Shown here one piece after another: positions 33,195 to 43,390 of a stretch of DNA of 64,000 nucleotides (the first letter of the stretch is position 1; each line of letters starts with the position of its first letter). The notes beneath the pieces are model-generated. The model did no database searches. It was not told the origin of the DNA and saw nothing but the letters and a program-made list of their open reading frames with translations. A program made the position numbers and the translations under genes. Origin of the DNA: Pegoplata infirma (Eukaryota > Arthropoda > Insecta > Diptera > Anthomyiidae); NCBI GenBank assembly GCA_963921195.1, contig CAWUER010000500.1, positions 1 to 64,000 of the forward strand, in the 5' to 3' direction.

Positions 33195-33880
33195 TCTTAT
33201 GGAAAAATTTAATATTTATATAAATAATTTATTAAGAATTCTTTTTATTTTATCTTTTAATTTTTTCAATAATATGTGTCTACTACAATTAATTTACCTT
33301 TTGTCTGAGTGAAAAAGTAGTCTTATTTCATCAGATTTTTGTTAATTTATTGTTGGCAACACTATAGTTGTTTCATTTTAACTCGTTTTTTGTGGTATCT
33401 TGATACCAGGTATATTTAGTATTCAGTTATATTTTTCTCCTAAAATTTAATATAAACCAGCAACAAGTAACCACAAGCTAGTTTTTTCTATAACATACTG
33501 GCTTAAGTTTTTCAGAGAGATTCTCTTTAATGGCGTACCAAAGGTACGCAGGTCTAAATTTCAGATACAATAACGTTTGTTTTTGTTATGATATAATAAT
33601 AATAACCAGTTATGACTAAACAAAATACTTATCTAGATTTTTAGATACCTAAATTAAAAAAAAAAAATAAAATTCGCTGCAAAAATTTGAATAATTAGAA
33701 AGACCTAGAATCATACTTAACCAGTTAAGTGTATGGAAATAATTGACTATATCCTTAGGAATACTTTCAAAATTCGAAATTGATAACGAATTTAAAAGAA
33801 TGCATATTAAGGGTTTTGTAATGTTAAAAATTTTTACTAAACGGTTTAGAGAATTATCAATCAGAAAAACAAAAATATCA
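33195..33880. other. No gene recognised (possible first intron)
   Basis: Low-copy-looking AT-rich sequence follows the donor-like site. The 82-codon minus-strand frame at 33649-33897 has no recognised motif and runs into a repeat at 33881. Confidence 0.35.
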
Positions 33881-33994
33881 GTTAAGGGGTTAAACACGTT
33901 TTTTTTTATAAGCTGATGTTTATAAATAATTTTGGCTACATAAATTTGTTAAGGGGTTAAACACGTTTTTTTATAAGCTGATGTTTATAAATAA
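33881..33994 (+). repeat. 67-bp tandem duplication
   Basis: GTTAAGGGGTTAAACACG...TGTTTATAAATAA at 33881-33929 is repeated at 33948-33994 with only the T-run length differing. Confidence 0.9.
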
Positions 33995-34478
33995 CTAGTC
34001 GAATAGCCTGTCCCTGCCAGGCGGAACACCAAATCACTTTTCTTAATAATTCTAATTTTTTACTAAACTTTATAAAAAATTATGTTTTGTGCTTCAAAAA
34101 TTTAATATTGCTACATTGAGTTACATCAATATATTTTCTAAACTGGAAAAAAATTTAATGAGTATAAAAGGTTTTATTAATAAAATTTTAGAACTAAATT
34201 TAGCGGCTGTAGGCAAAATCGCCCAAAGAAAAATGATCCAAAAAAGAAAACGAAAATTCGCCCAAAAATTGTTCATACAAATTTGGGTCATATTTCATAT
34301 GAAAAATTACCCAACATTTTTGGGTAAATTTTCATAGTTTTTGTGCAAAATTTCGAAATTAAAAATTGGGTGATTTTTCATTACGAAAAATTACCCAAAA
34401 ATTATATATGAAAAATTGCCCAATTTTATTTTGGTTTTATTTTTTGTTAAAATCTTTAAATGTCAAAACTGAAATATG

Positions 34479-35181
34479 GGCGTACGGACATAGCGCTCAA
34501 GGTCTTATCGCCCAAAACCGTAAATGACATATCGCCCACGCTGCGACATATAGCCCAAAATGATAGGTCTAAAAATGTTATTTCTCCCAAAACAAAATTG
34601 TCAAAAAATCCAAAATATTTTTTTTGGGCGAAATGTCGAAATTACGACTTCTATGATTTGTTTTATTGTAATAAAGGTTTTCTGCGTAGCCGGCCTTCGG
34701 CCGGGCTTAGAGATTACATACTCCATGCATTAAACCCACCCTCTCTGCAAACCAAAGCTATTTTCGTTATCAGGCCTTTTTGAGACATAACAAATTTGGT
34801 AGCGTAAAGGACTGCTACCCTAGAAAACTTTACTTTGCGGAGAGGGTGGGTTTAATGCATGGATTTTGTAATCCCTAAGCCCGGCCGAAGGCCGGCTACG
34901 CATAAAAACTTTAAAATATTGTGTTAAAAAAAAACAATTTTGGTGATTTTTGTGATTATTTTTTTGGGTGCAATGACATTTTATAAATATAACATTTTGA
35001 TATTTGGGTAATATGACATTTTTGATAATTTATATAAATTTAAAGAAAATTGTTAAAATACCCAAAAATAATGGCCATATCGTCCAAAAAATTTTGCAAC
35101 AACAACTAACACACATTTTATTTGGGTGGAATGACTTTTTTAAATTGGGCAATATGCACTTGGGCGCTATGTCCGTACGCC
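34479..35181. mobile_element. GGCGTACGG TIR element, 8-bp TSD, nested
   Basis: TIRs GGCGTACGGACATAGCGC and GCGCTATGTCCGTACGCC bound 703 bp, with a perfect 8-bp TSD, GAAATATG (34471-34478, 35182-35189). The subterminal region repeats ATCGCCCAAAA and TTGGGCGATAT words, as in the host element, so the two seem related. The axis is the GC-rich foldback 34682-34902. Open frames at 34460-34783 and 35004-35228 are products of the arms. Confidence 0.9.
34682..34902. repeat. GC-rich foldback (TGCGTAGCCGGCC), copy 2
   Basis: TGCGTAGCCGGCCTTCGGCC is mirrored by the same sequence in reverse at 34883-34902, with CCCACCCTCTCTGCAAA and TTTGCGGAGAGGGTGGG as inner arms. The palindrome continues faintly outward (AAAGGTTTT / AAAACTTT). 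It is strongly GC-rich in AT-rich DNA and present at the same place in 12992-14294. Confidence 0.9.
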
Positions 35182-35327
35182 GAAATATGTTTGTATGTCA
35201 CAATAAATCAGTATATTATTATTTTTAGAAACAGTAAACGCATATCGTGTTTTTTTTATAAATTATATATTTAACTAACCAAGAATAAGCTGAAGCAAAA
35301 CCGTTCCGTTGTTGCTAACATACAAAG

Positions 35328-35402
35328 GCTCTGGTGGGAATCGAACCCAAAACACCTGCTCTCACATGCAGATTACCTTGCTATATATTAATCTATCGCA
35401 GC
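35328..35402 (-). repeat. tRNA-like segment
   Basis: On the minus strand, GGGTTCGATTCCCACCAGA is a perfect T-arm/box B. A D-arm cannot be found at the right distance, and the acceptor stem does not pair. The sequence is a tRNA-derived fragment rather than a gene. Confidence 0.4.
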
Positions 35403-35459
35403 GCAGTAGAAAATCAAAAGTAATGAATTTAAAAACAGCATGCAACTCCGATGAAAGCT

Positions 35460-35547
35460 CCGCAGGCGAAAAACTTTACCAACAAATTTTAACAAAAAAT
35501 CGCGCGATTTTTTGTTAAAATTTGTTGGTAAAATTTTTCGCCTGCGG
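35460..35547. repeat. Near-perfect 88-bp hairpin
   Basis: CCGCAGGCGAAAAACTTTAC and the rest of a 44-base arm are followed immediately by the reverse complement with one extra mismatch, centred on CGCG at about 35503. No loop is left. Perfect palindromes of this size are either recent or a copying artefact. Confidence 0.9.
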
Positions 35548-35742
35548 CGCTTTGATCGTACCTAATTCCAATTTTTTTTAATTCGTTAAAATTTAAGTTT
35601 CACACTTAAAACTTTTACACCTATTACTAATGCATTTTACGGGCTGTATTCTCAAAACAACGATCTATAAAAATAAATAATAACCACGTAACCTATGGTC
35701 TTATCTTAAGAGTTTTTGTCTTAAAAGTTCTTCTGCGTAGCC

Positions 35743-35811
35743 GGCCTTTGGCCGGTCTTAGGGATTACAAACTTCATGCCTTAGACCCACCCTCTCCGCA
35801 AAAGAAAGCTT
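35743..35811 (+). repeat. Half copy of GC-rich foldback
   Basis: TGCGTAGCCGGCCTTTGGCC and CCCACCCTCTCCGCAAAAG match one arm of 34682-34902. The other arm is missing. Confidence 0.8.
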
Positions 35812-36342
35812 TTCTGTGTAGTATGTGTTTTGGAAAAATGTGTTAGAAATTTTTTTTTTTATTTTATTTTGGGTCATTTTTCATTTCTTTTTTAGGTTTT
35901 TTTCGTTAATTTTGGGCGAAGTTTCGTATTTTTCTTTTTGGGTCATTTTTCATATATTTTGGGCGATTTTGCATTTGGGCGATTTTTCATAAAATTTTTT
36001 GGGCGATTTTTCTTTGGGCGATTTTGCCTACAGCCAAATTTAGCACGCCCATTTCGTCTCTCTGTCCTTAAACCGGAACTCAAAAATTCATCGTGTGGAT
36101 ATGTCCCATCGTCACTCCTATATACATAGAAATTTGTATATTTCTTACAATTAGTCATGAAGGGTTTTAAAATTAGCTAAAATGTTAAAAAACACAATTT
36201 TTTCACATACATTTTTCCTTATAATTCTCCGTACACAGTTTAAATATTAAATCTGAATTCATAAGGATATGATCCATTGTCAATACTTTATGCTTTACAA
36301 TTTTCAGCATACTTAGTCATTAGGGGTTTCAGAAATAGTTTG

Positions 36343-36468
36343 AGGCTGTAATTTATAACACTTATAGTAGACTTATTGTAGGTTTATTTGACAAATATGC
36401 CTGCAATATCTGTCAAATAAACCTACTTTAGTTATATTTTAGTTTTTATGAATAACCACCTAAATGTT
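36343..36468. mobile_element. Small hairpin MITE (GTAGGTTTATTTGACA), copy 1
   Basis: GTAGGTTTATTTGACAAATA and TGTCAAATAAACCTAC form a stem around GCCTGCAATATC. The outer sequence ATTTATAACACTTATAG and TTTTTATGAATAACC is a weaker continuation. Confidence 0.7.
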
Positions 36469-36541
36469 TAAAAACTAAATTTCGCCGTCTTCCGCCACTC
36501 CCCCTGTCGAAAATCCGGCTACGTTACAGATTATATATATA

Positions 36542-36656
36542 GGCCTTTATTCATAATACTTAAAGTGTACTTAAAGTAGGTTTATTTGACAAATATTCAT
36601 GCAATATCAGTCAAATAAACCTACATTAGATTTAATTTACTCATTATGAATAGCCC
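36542..36656. mobile_element. Small hairpin MITE, copy 2
   Basis: A 115-bp copy with outer ends GGCCTTTATTCATAATACT and ATTATGAATAGCCC, and the same inner stem as copy 1. Its termini are better preserved. The TSD is not clear. Confidence 0.75.
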
Positions 36657-36659
36657 AGA

Positions 36660-37375
36660 TAAACTGAACAAAATTCACAACGGGTTTTTTTTGGTATCTC
36701 CGCCCTTTCACTGGATATCCAGGTCAGTGTTGATCTTTGCCATAGTCCGTACCATATGCATCCCAATTTTCATCTTTCAAGGTCATAAGGTGTCTTCAAA
36801 ATTAGGTAAGATGTGAAAACATAATTTTTCCACGCCCATTTCTTATCTTAATTCTTTGTGGATCTGACAAATCCCAAAACACGTGTCGATTAAGTCTTGC
36901 AAAAAATAACCAACAAAAATAAATTTAAAACAGAAAAATAATTTTCTTGAAAATTATTCTATGAGAATATCATAGTTTTAATTAGTAAAGGAAATAATGA
37001 CCTAGAATGAGCTAGAAAAAAACCTACTTGAAAGGAAATATGAAGGGAAAATAAATCACACAAACTCACTGTAAAAAATCGACTCACGCACACTCACTCA
37101 CGCAAAAATCTTACTCACGCACACTCACTCACGTAATTTTGTTACCCACTCACAAAAAAAAATTTCATCAAAATCGGTTGAGTACATTTTGCTGGACAAA
37201 TGCAGCCGATTTTGTGCTTTAAAAAAACATTCTACAAATGAGTGACAACCGTGGTAATTCTTGTTCACCAAATCTTGTGTTATAATTTTTTAAAAATATT
37301 ACAATTATTTATTTTTCAAATAAAAAACAAACAGAAAAAAAAAATGTTGCGTATTTATTTTTTTTAAGCTGTTTA
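36660..37375. other. No gene; ACTCACGCACACTCAC fragment
   Basis: Noncoding DNA. At 37065-37155 there are repeats of ACTCACGCAC and CACTCACG, a fragment of the 30558-31018 family without visible ends. Confidence 0.5.
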
Positions 37376-37379
37376 ATTA

Positions 37380-39523
37380 CACTGTGCAACACGATTTTGT
37401 ATCTTGGATGGGACCAACAAAAATGAAAGTATATCAACAGTAGAGCAAAACCCCCTACGGGTTTGAAAACTTTGCTCGAGTTCTTTTTTTATGGCCTACT
37501 GAAATTTTTCAATTTTTTCAAAGGCGTTTTAAATAACTCAAAAAAAAAGTATTAAATCTAGTTCTGAGGTAAATAATATGAAGACATGTCTTCAGTGAAA
37601 TTTGATGGAGGTTATTTTCTCGATATATATTAACCCTCTATCTTCCAGTTTTTGGGGTCATTTTGGTCCTTTTTTCAAATATACTCATAGAACACCAATA
37701 TAGCGTGCGCTTGAAGGGTTACAATGTTCTACAAAAATGTTCTGCATAAAATTTCAGTAGGGGTTGTCGAAAATCAAAAGTTCTTGCGAGAAGTGTAAAA
37801 TGCTTGAAAAAGTAAAATTTTAAAATTTAAATTTAAAAAATAAATTGTATTTTTTTTTAATTGTTTTTCATTAAATTTGTGTGAATTATGTCAAAAAAAA
37901 ATGTTATAAATCTGCTTCTGAGCTAAAATACGATAACAGATACCTTCAGTAAAATTTGATGGCGGTTCTTTTCTTAGAAAATATTAACCCTCTATCTCCC
38001 ATTTTTATGGGTAATTTTTGTCCTTTTTCCATATACCCCAGCAAAATTTTCGGTTGCAAAGAACCGATTGTGGAACAACTTATACTTCCCTAGAACCTGT
38101 TCTAATTCTTGTGCAACACCGATTCTTTTTACAAAGGGATTGTCCCAAAAGCAACAGGTGTTTGTAAGCAAAATTAGAACATATTTTTGTTCCTCAGAAT
38201 CGGTTCTAGAAGTAAAATTTGCAACAGAAATAAGAATTAAAGAAATAATTGAATTGCATTAATTTATTTAACAAAGATAAAAACAATCATATGTAAATGG
38301 AATATTTACATTTTTAACACACATTTATCCTTTATCGCCTCCAAAGCTGCATTTGACCCGACCAAGACAATGAAAATTTAATTTACTCACCTTTGTTTCA
38401 ACAATTTTTACGATTATATCCTGCTATTTTAATAGAATTTCGTGTTTTTTCTTGGTTTACAAAAATAAATTGATATTTATTTTTTAATTTTTTTGACACA
38501 TAATTTTTTTTTAATTCCTGAGAACCAAAATGTTATGAAACTTTGATTGCAGAGAACAAGCTTCACAATAATTTTCACTTAACTTGTTCTGAATAATTAA
38601 AGTGTAATAGTGTGGGGTTACCGAAGAACCTGTTCCAGAACAAGTGTTGTTAGAATCGGTTCTGAAAAATTTTCCTGGGACCCTCATAGAACACCACAAA
38701 AAGGTGCCTTTTAGGGGTAAAATGTTCTACAAACATTTTCTATAATAACTTAAATTTTTTTCTTTTTTAAACATTTTTCTTATATCGCATGAACTTTTGA
38801 CCTTTGACAACCCCTAGTAAAATTTGATGCAGCAAATGGTTGTAGAACATTTTATCCCTATCAGCGCACGCCTTAGTCGTGTTATAAGAGGATATTTGAA
38901 AAAAAGGCCAAAACGACCCCTAAAAATGGGAGATAGAGGATTAATTTGTTCTAAGAAAAGAACCGCCATCAAATTTCACTGCAGATATCGGTTTTCGTAA
39001 TTTAGGTAAGAAGCAGATTTATAACATTTTTTCCACATATTTCACACGACTTTGTTGAAAAACAATTTAACTGTATATGATTATTTACCATTTTACTTTT
39101 TTAAGCATTTTGCACTTTTCGGTCGAACTTTTCATCTTTGGCCACCCATAGTGAAATTTGATGCAGAAAATTTTTGTAGAACATTTTAATCCTTTAAACG
39201 CACGTTTTATTGGTGTTCGATGAGGATATTTGAAAATACGACCAAAATGACCCCTAAAAATGGAAGATAGAGGGTTAATATATTTCAAGAAAAGAACCAC
39301 CATAAAATTTTTTTGAAGACATGTTTTAAGATTATTTACCCCAGAATTAGATTTAATACTTATTTTTTGACGTATTCAAAACGCCTTTGAAAAAAATTTT
39401 GAAAAATCAGTGGGTGAGTGTTTTCAAAACCCTTGGGGGTTTTGGTCTTCTATTGTTATACGTTAATTTTTTTTTTTGTCCCGTCCAAGCTACACTCGAA
39501 GACCCCAAATTTGTTACGGAGTG
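37380..39523. mobile_element. CACTGTGCAACACG-ended foldback element
   Basis: The left end CACTGTGCAACACGATTTT and the right end TTTGTTACGGAGTG bound 2144 bp. The flanks AATTA and TAATT overlap as a 5-bp TAATT if the left end is set one base out. Blocks such as 'ttaaccctctatcttcca' and 'gaacttttgacctttgacaa' recur in both orientations. Together with 8910-11650 and 16150-18325 it forms one family. It hosts the element 38037-38679. It has no coding capacity. Confidence 0.75.
38037..38679. mobile_element. CCCAGCAAAATTTTC TIR element
   Basis: CCCAGCAAAATTTTCGGTTG and AATCGGTTCTGAAAAATTTTCCTGGG are imperfect inverted ends. GAACCGATTCT and TTCTGTTCTAGAA-type words repeat in both orientations. Its removal rejoins CCATATA to CCTCATAGAACACC as in the sister repeat. 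Small open frames (38068-38262, 38511-38699) lie in the arms. Confidence 0.75.
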
Positions 39524-39534
39524 TAATTGCTTAC

Positions 39535-39890
39535 ACTCTCCGTTTTGTCTAATCCCGCCATAAAGAAAGATCGGAATCTTTTGAATTAAAAGTTAAACTT
39601 CTCTTCTAGGCCCCCACTTTCTATTAAACCATCACATTCCAGCTGAAAAGGTTTTTGCTCTTTTTTTTGCTGCACTCTTCAAATTACACACATTTTAGCC
39701 AGTTATTTGTACGTGATATTCCAACATATTTTCTTACCCACATTCTCTCATACCAACAAACAGCACTAAACGACCGACTAGCCAAAAACAACTAACAACA
39801 ACAAAATACCAACATATAACAACTCATGTTCACAACAACAATAATAACAAAAACAGCCATATGAATTGCTGAACAACCTTTAATTCTATA
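39535..39890. other. CAA-rich low-complexity DNA, no gene
   Basis: 'caacaacaacaaaatacc' type runs at 39785-39860 resemble fly untranslated leader or intron. No open frame or splice-site pair is supported. Confidence 0.4.
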
Positions 39891-39894
39891 GAAA

Positions 39895-40501
39895 CAGGGG
39901 TTCCCAAACTTTTTAAGAAGTTGAATTTCAAGTTTCAACTTTCAAGAAGTTGAAATTCAAGAAAAATCAATAGAAATTAAAAATTTGTATCAAAAAAGAT
40001 GGTAGTGGTATGTAAATTTATAATCCTGGATCGATTTTAAGACGATTTATAGATTTACATATGTATGATGAAAGCGCAAGGGAGAGAAACTTAAAGAAGG
40101 AAGGGAGTTGAATCTTGTAACGGATAAAGCAGAATATAAAACCATGATCCTAAATAGATTTTCAGACGATTTGTAGATTTCCGTCTGCATGATGAAAGCA
40201 CGAGAGGAACTTTGAGAAGAGAGAGTTGAAGCTTGTAGCGGATACGCAGGTTAAGTTAGTAAATGGACCAAACCGGTAGGAGGAAAAAAGGTTGCGATTA
40301 TCGTGTTAGACTTGGATCGATAGATTAGAAATACTTATATAAAAGTCTTTCACTTGTTTATTTTCAAATGATTAAGTCTTGAATATAAATGAACTGTTCA
40401 AATACAATTGATATTTTCAAGTTTCAGATGAAAATTTTGAATTTTAATTAAAAAATTGAGCCGATCCTCTGTCATTGTTTAAGACCGATTTAGAACCACT
40501 G
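39895..40501. mobile_element. hAT-like element, TIR CAGGGGTTCCCAAACTT, 8-bp TSD
   Basis: CAGGGGTTCCCAAACTTTTT at the left is a classical hAT terminus, and TTTAGAACCACTG closes the right. The flanks CTATAGAA and CTATAGAC form an 8-bp TSD with one mismatch (and one extra A at the left). Inside, two copies of a 120-bp direct repeat (about 40022-40125 and 40146-40250: ATTTTMAGACGATTTRTAGATT, TGATGAAAGC) are present. No transposase. Confidence 0.8.
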
Positions 40502-40504
40502 CTA

Positions 40505-40915
40505 TAGACCATATTCAGTTAAAACGTAATTAATTTTATTTTCTTTATTAGAAAGACAAAAAAAAAACTAAATAAAATATTTTTTCCACACAGCAAACCG
40601 CTCTCATTTTCTTTTCATCGGTATGTTAAATGAAAAATAACTTTTCATTTAACTAACAATATTTTTTTTTCTATTACTCTTTTTTTTGTATCCATCTCTG
40701 TTGCATTCTTTTTGTACGATCATCGCTGTTTTTCCATCGTTATTTGTATAAATAGCGATCTCAAATTTTTATCGTTTTTTTTAGATTTAAATAAATACGG
40801 TAAAAAAAATATACATTAATTAATGTGACAGCTGTTCAATTTAATTCCATGATTTTGTTTATAAAAATAAAATTATGAAAATTTTGAATTTTGTAAGTGG
40901 CGCCACTTGACAAAA
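40505..40915. other. No gene recognised
   Basis: AT-rich sequence with T-runs between two mobile elements. No ends, open frames or RNA features that I can support. Confidence 0.4.
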
Positions 40916-42077
40916 GATACCCAGGTAGAAAAATACAACCGTTAAAACGCTTTAAAAGCGCTTTGTATGGTAGTAGGAATGCTCTCAGACCATACTGAAA
41001 ACCATCATCAGAGCGCTTTCAGACTGTCCTAATGATAACACCGTTGGACGGTTTATTTGAAGCGTTTTTAAAGACATTTATAATAATGATTTTAGAACGC
41101 TTCGTTATAGCGCTTTTAAAGCATTGCAAAAACCAAAAATGTATCACTTTTAAAACGGTATGTCAAGCAATTTTAAAGTGCTTTATATGCAAAAAAAAAA
41201 ACAATTTACAAGCATTTCAGATACAAAACCTAAAGTAATTTTCCATCAGTTTAAAAACCAAATGAAAGTTTATTTTTGTTTTAATTTTTATTGTTTTAAG
41301 AAAAGATAAATCTATTATTTTTTTTATAAAAAATAACTGTTTTTTATACCAAAAACTAAATAGAATTTCGTTTAGTTATTCTCTCTTCTGCTGCCGCTAG
41401 CCAGCGGCTTGTTTTGGTCACGATAGACTTGTCGGACTCATTTTCAAATTGTAGAAGAAGGTGTTCTGCAACGGGAAAACAAAATGAGTTTATTAATATA
41501 ATAGGTATAAAGCATTTCTGATCTGACGAAAACTGCGATGTGTTTTTTTTTTAAATCTTTTAAAAAAGATCTAGAAATTTGCTTAATTTGATGCTTTCGC
41601 GGTAAGGCAAACTTCACAAATATCAAAAAAAAAATTGAAAAGTTTCTATTAACATAAATTTTAAATATAACGCGAAGGGACGAAATTAGGTTGATACCTA
41701 AAATTGTTTTGTAAAAAACACATACATGTTTTGGTCAAAGATATATAGTTGTTGGCCAGCATAATATTACCTTTCAATTCATTAAAAACTTTAATGGTGC
41801 TAAAAATTTTTTTCGAAACTCCTTTAGTCGGTTTTCCAACGCCGCTAAACATTTGCAGTAAACCTGGGGACATTATAACGGAAAGGATACTTCCAATGGC
41901 CTTATATGATACATGGGAATTTTTAATTGGCATTGAATTTTCATTGGCATTAGTTGGAACTAATGCCAATGCCAAAAAAAAGCATTAAAATTTATTGCCA
42001 ATGAAATTTTTTGGCATTGGCATTATTTGTACTAATGCTAATGAAACGGCACCAATGCCTAAAAAAACTATTTACAA

Positions 42078-42674
42078 CCCGAGTAAAAAAGTTTTGATAT
42101 AGTCATATATAATTTTATAAACATCATATATTATTATATAGAATTTGATGCGAAAAATGAGTCGATAAAACCATATAAAATTCTATCAATGTTGATTAAA
42201 TTTTAATAAAATTTGATATAATTTTATGCGAAAATTGGCCCCCTATTTTTTATATAAATTTAGAAAAATTAGCGAATAGATATTATTATATATAATTTTA
42301 TAAAATAACATAAAATTATATCAAATTATTTAAAAATATATAAAATTACATAAAATTATATCAAGTTATATATAATTATATCAAAATATATATAATTATA
42401 TATAATTTTATGTAATTCTATATAATTACATAAATTTTTATATAATTTGATATAATTTTATATAATTATATATGATAAAACAATTTTGTTGTTTTTATAT
42501 CAAATATAGGGGGCCAATTTTCGCATAAAATTATATCAAATTTTATTAAAATTTAATCAACATTGATAGAATTTTATTTGGTTTTATCGACTCATTTTTC
42601 GCATCAAATTCCATATAATTATATATGGTGTTTATAAAATTATATATGACTATATCAAAACTTTTTTACTTGGG
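42078..42674. mobile_element. CCCGAGTAAAAAAG foldback element
   Basis: CCCGAGTAAAAAAGTTTTGA and its near-complement TCAAAACTTTTTTACTTGGG bound 597 bp, and the arms are inverted all the way to an axis near 42376. The centre is ATATAATTTTATATAA repeats. No coding. Confidence 0.85.
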
Positions 42675-42699
42675 AATTGATAAAAAAAAACATTTTTTT

Positions 42700-43390
42700 A
42701 CAATAAATATATATTTTTTTAAAAAACTTAAAATGGCGATATATCGATAACTAAGCCAGATAGAGCAAAATGAAGGGCATTTTTTGTTCTTTGATTCTCC
42801 ATACTTTCGCGGGTCTTCTTCACATATGTTTACCCCAATGGGTCCTAACTTTGAATCCAAAAAATTTAAAAATGCTTATGTCTCGGTAAATATTGGTGAC
42901 ACAACAAAAAGTCCAAAAGCATTTTTGTAGTTCTTGGTTTCTAGAACTCGTCTGCCAATACTAGAAAACCCTCAGAGCAATAGTTTTTTAATTATTCAGT
43001 TTCTAAAATTCTCAAGACCCTATTGGGCCCCTAAATTGCAGTACCTGGAAAAATAAGCAAGATAATGCTAAAGGTATGTGAATTTTTAAACTTTCGGGAC
43101 TGCCAATTTTTTAGATTCTAAATTTTGACCTATTAGGGTCCACACATGTGAAGAGGACCGGCGAAACTATGGAGATTCTAAGAACCAAAAATGCCCTCCA
43201 TTTTGCTCTATCTAACTTAGTTTTCGAGATATTATGCCTGTTTGTTTACCTAACTACAATCATCTCATTTTTACTACTTTTAATAAAGCTGGAAATTTGT
43301 AATACAAAAAGCAAACAAAACTTTCCAGTTGTAGTAAAAAAAGTAAGAAATTTGGGTAAACAAACAGACCTATAGCCATTTTAAGTTTTA
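42700..43390. repeat. Foldback with AAACTAAGCCAGATAGAGC arms
   Basis: The motif near 42740 (ACTAAGCCAGATAGAGCAAA) is mirrored at about 43205, and CACATGTGAAGAGGACCGGC at 43144 is mirrored, with changes, at 42812. The same blocks occur inside the CACTCAAAA-family elements 14408-19114 and 60211-61098, so this is probably the core of one that has lost its ends. Confidence 0.65.

Larger units (their letters stand above)
34204..36035. mobile_element. GGCTGTAGGC TIR element, 8-bp TSD
   Basis: GGCTGTAGGCAAAATCGCCC at the left and its reverse complement at the right (to 36035) are flanked by a perfect 8-bp TSD, AAATTTAG (34196-34203, 36036-36043). The arms repeat GGGCGATTTT and CCCAAAAATT words. The 8-bp TSD would fit hAT, P or Merlin groups, but the GGC start is unusual for hAT, so no superfamily is assigned. 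It hosts the element 34479-35181, a tRNA-like segment and a long hairpin. Confidence 0.85.

Noticed and set aside
37070..37160. Telomere-like or simple CACTCACG repeat
   Set aside because: The same words form the interior of the hAT MITE at 30558-31018, so a decayed fragment of that element explains it better.
39785..39860. CAA-repeat stretch as polyglutamine-coding exon
   Set aside because: Stops interrupt all frames within about 20 codons, and no splice signals bound it.
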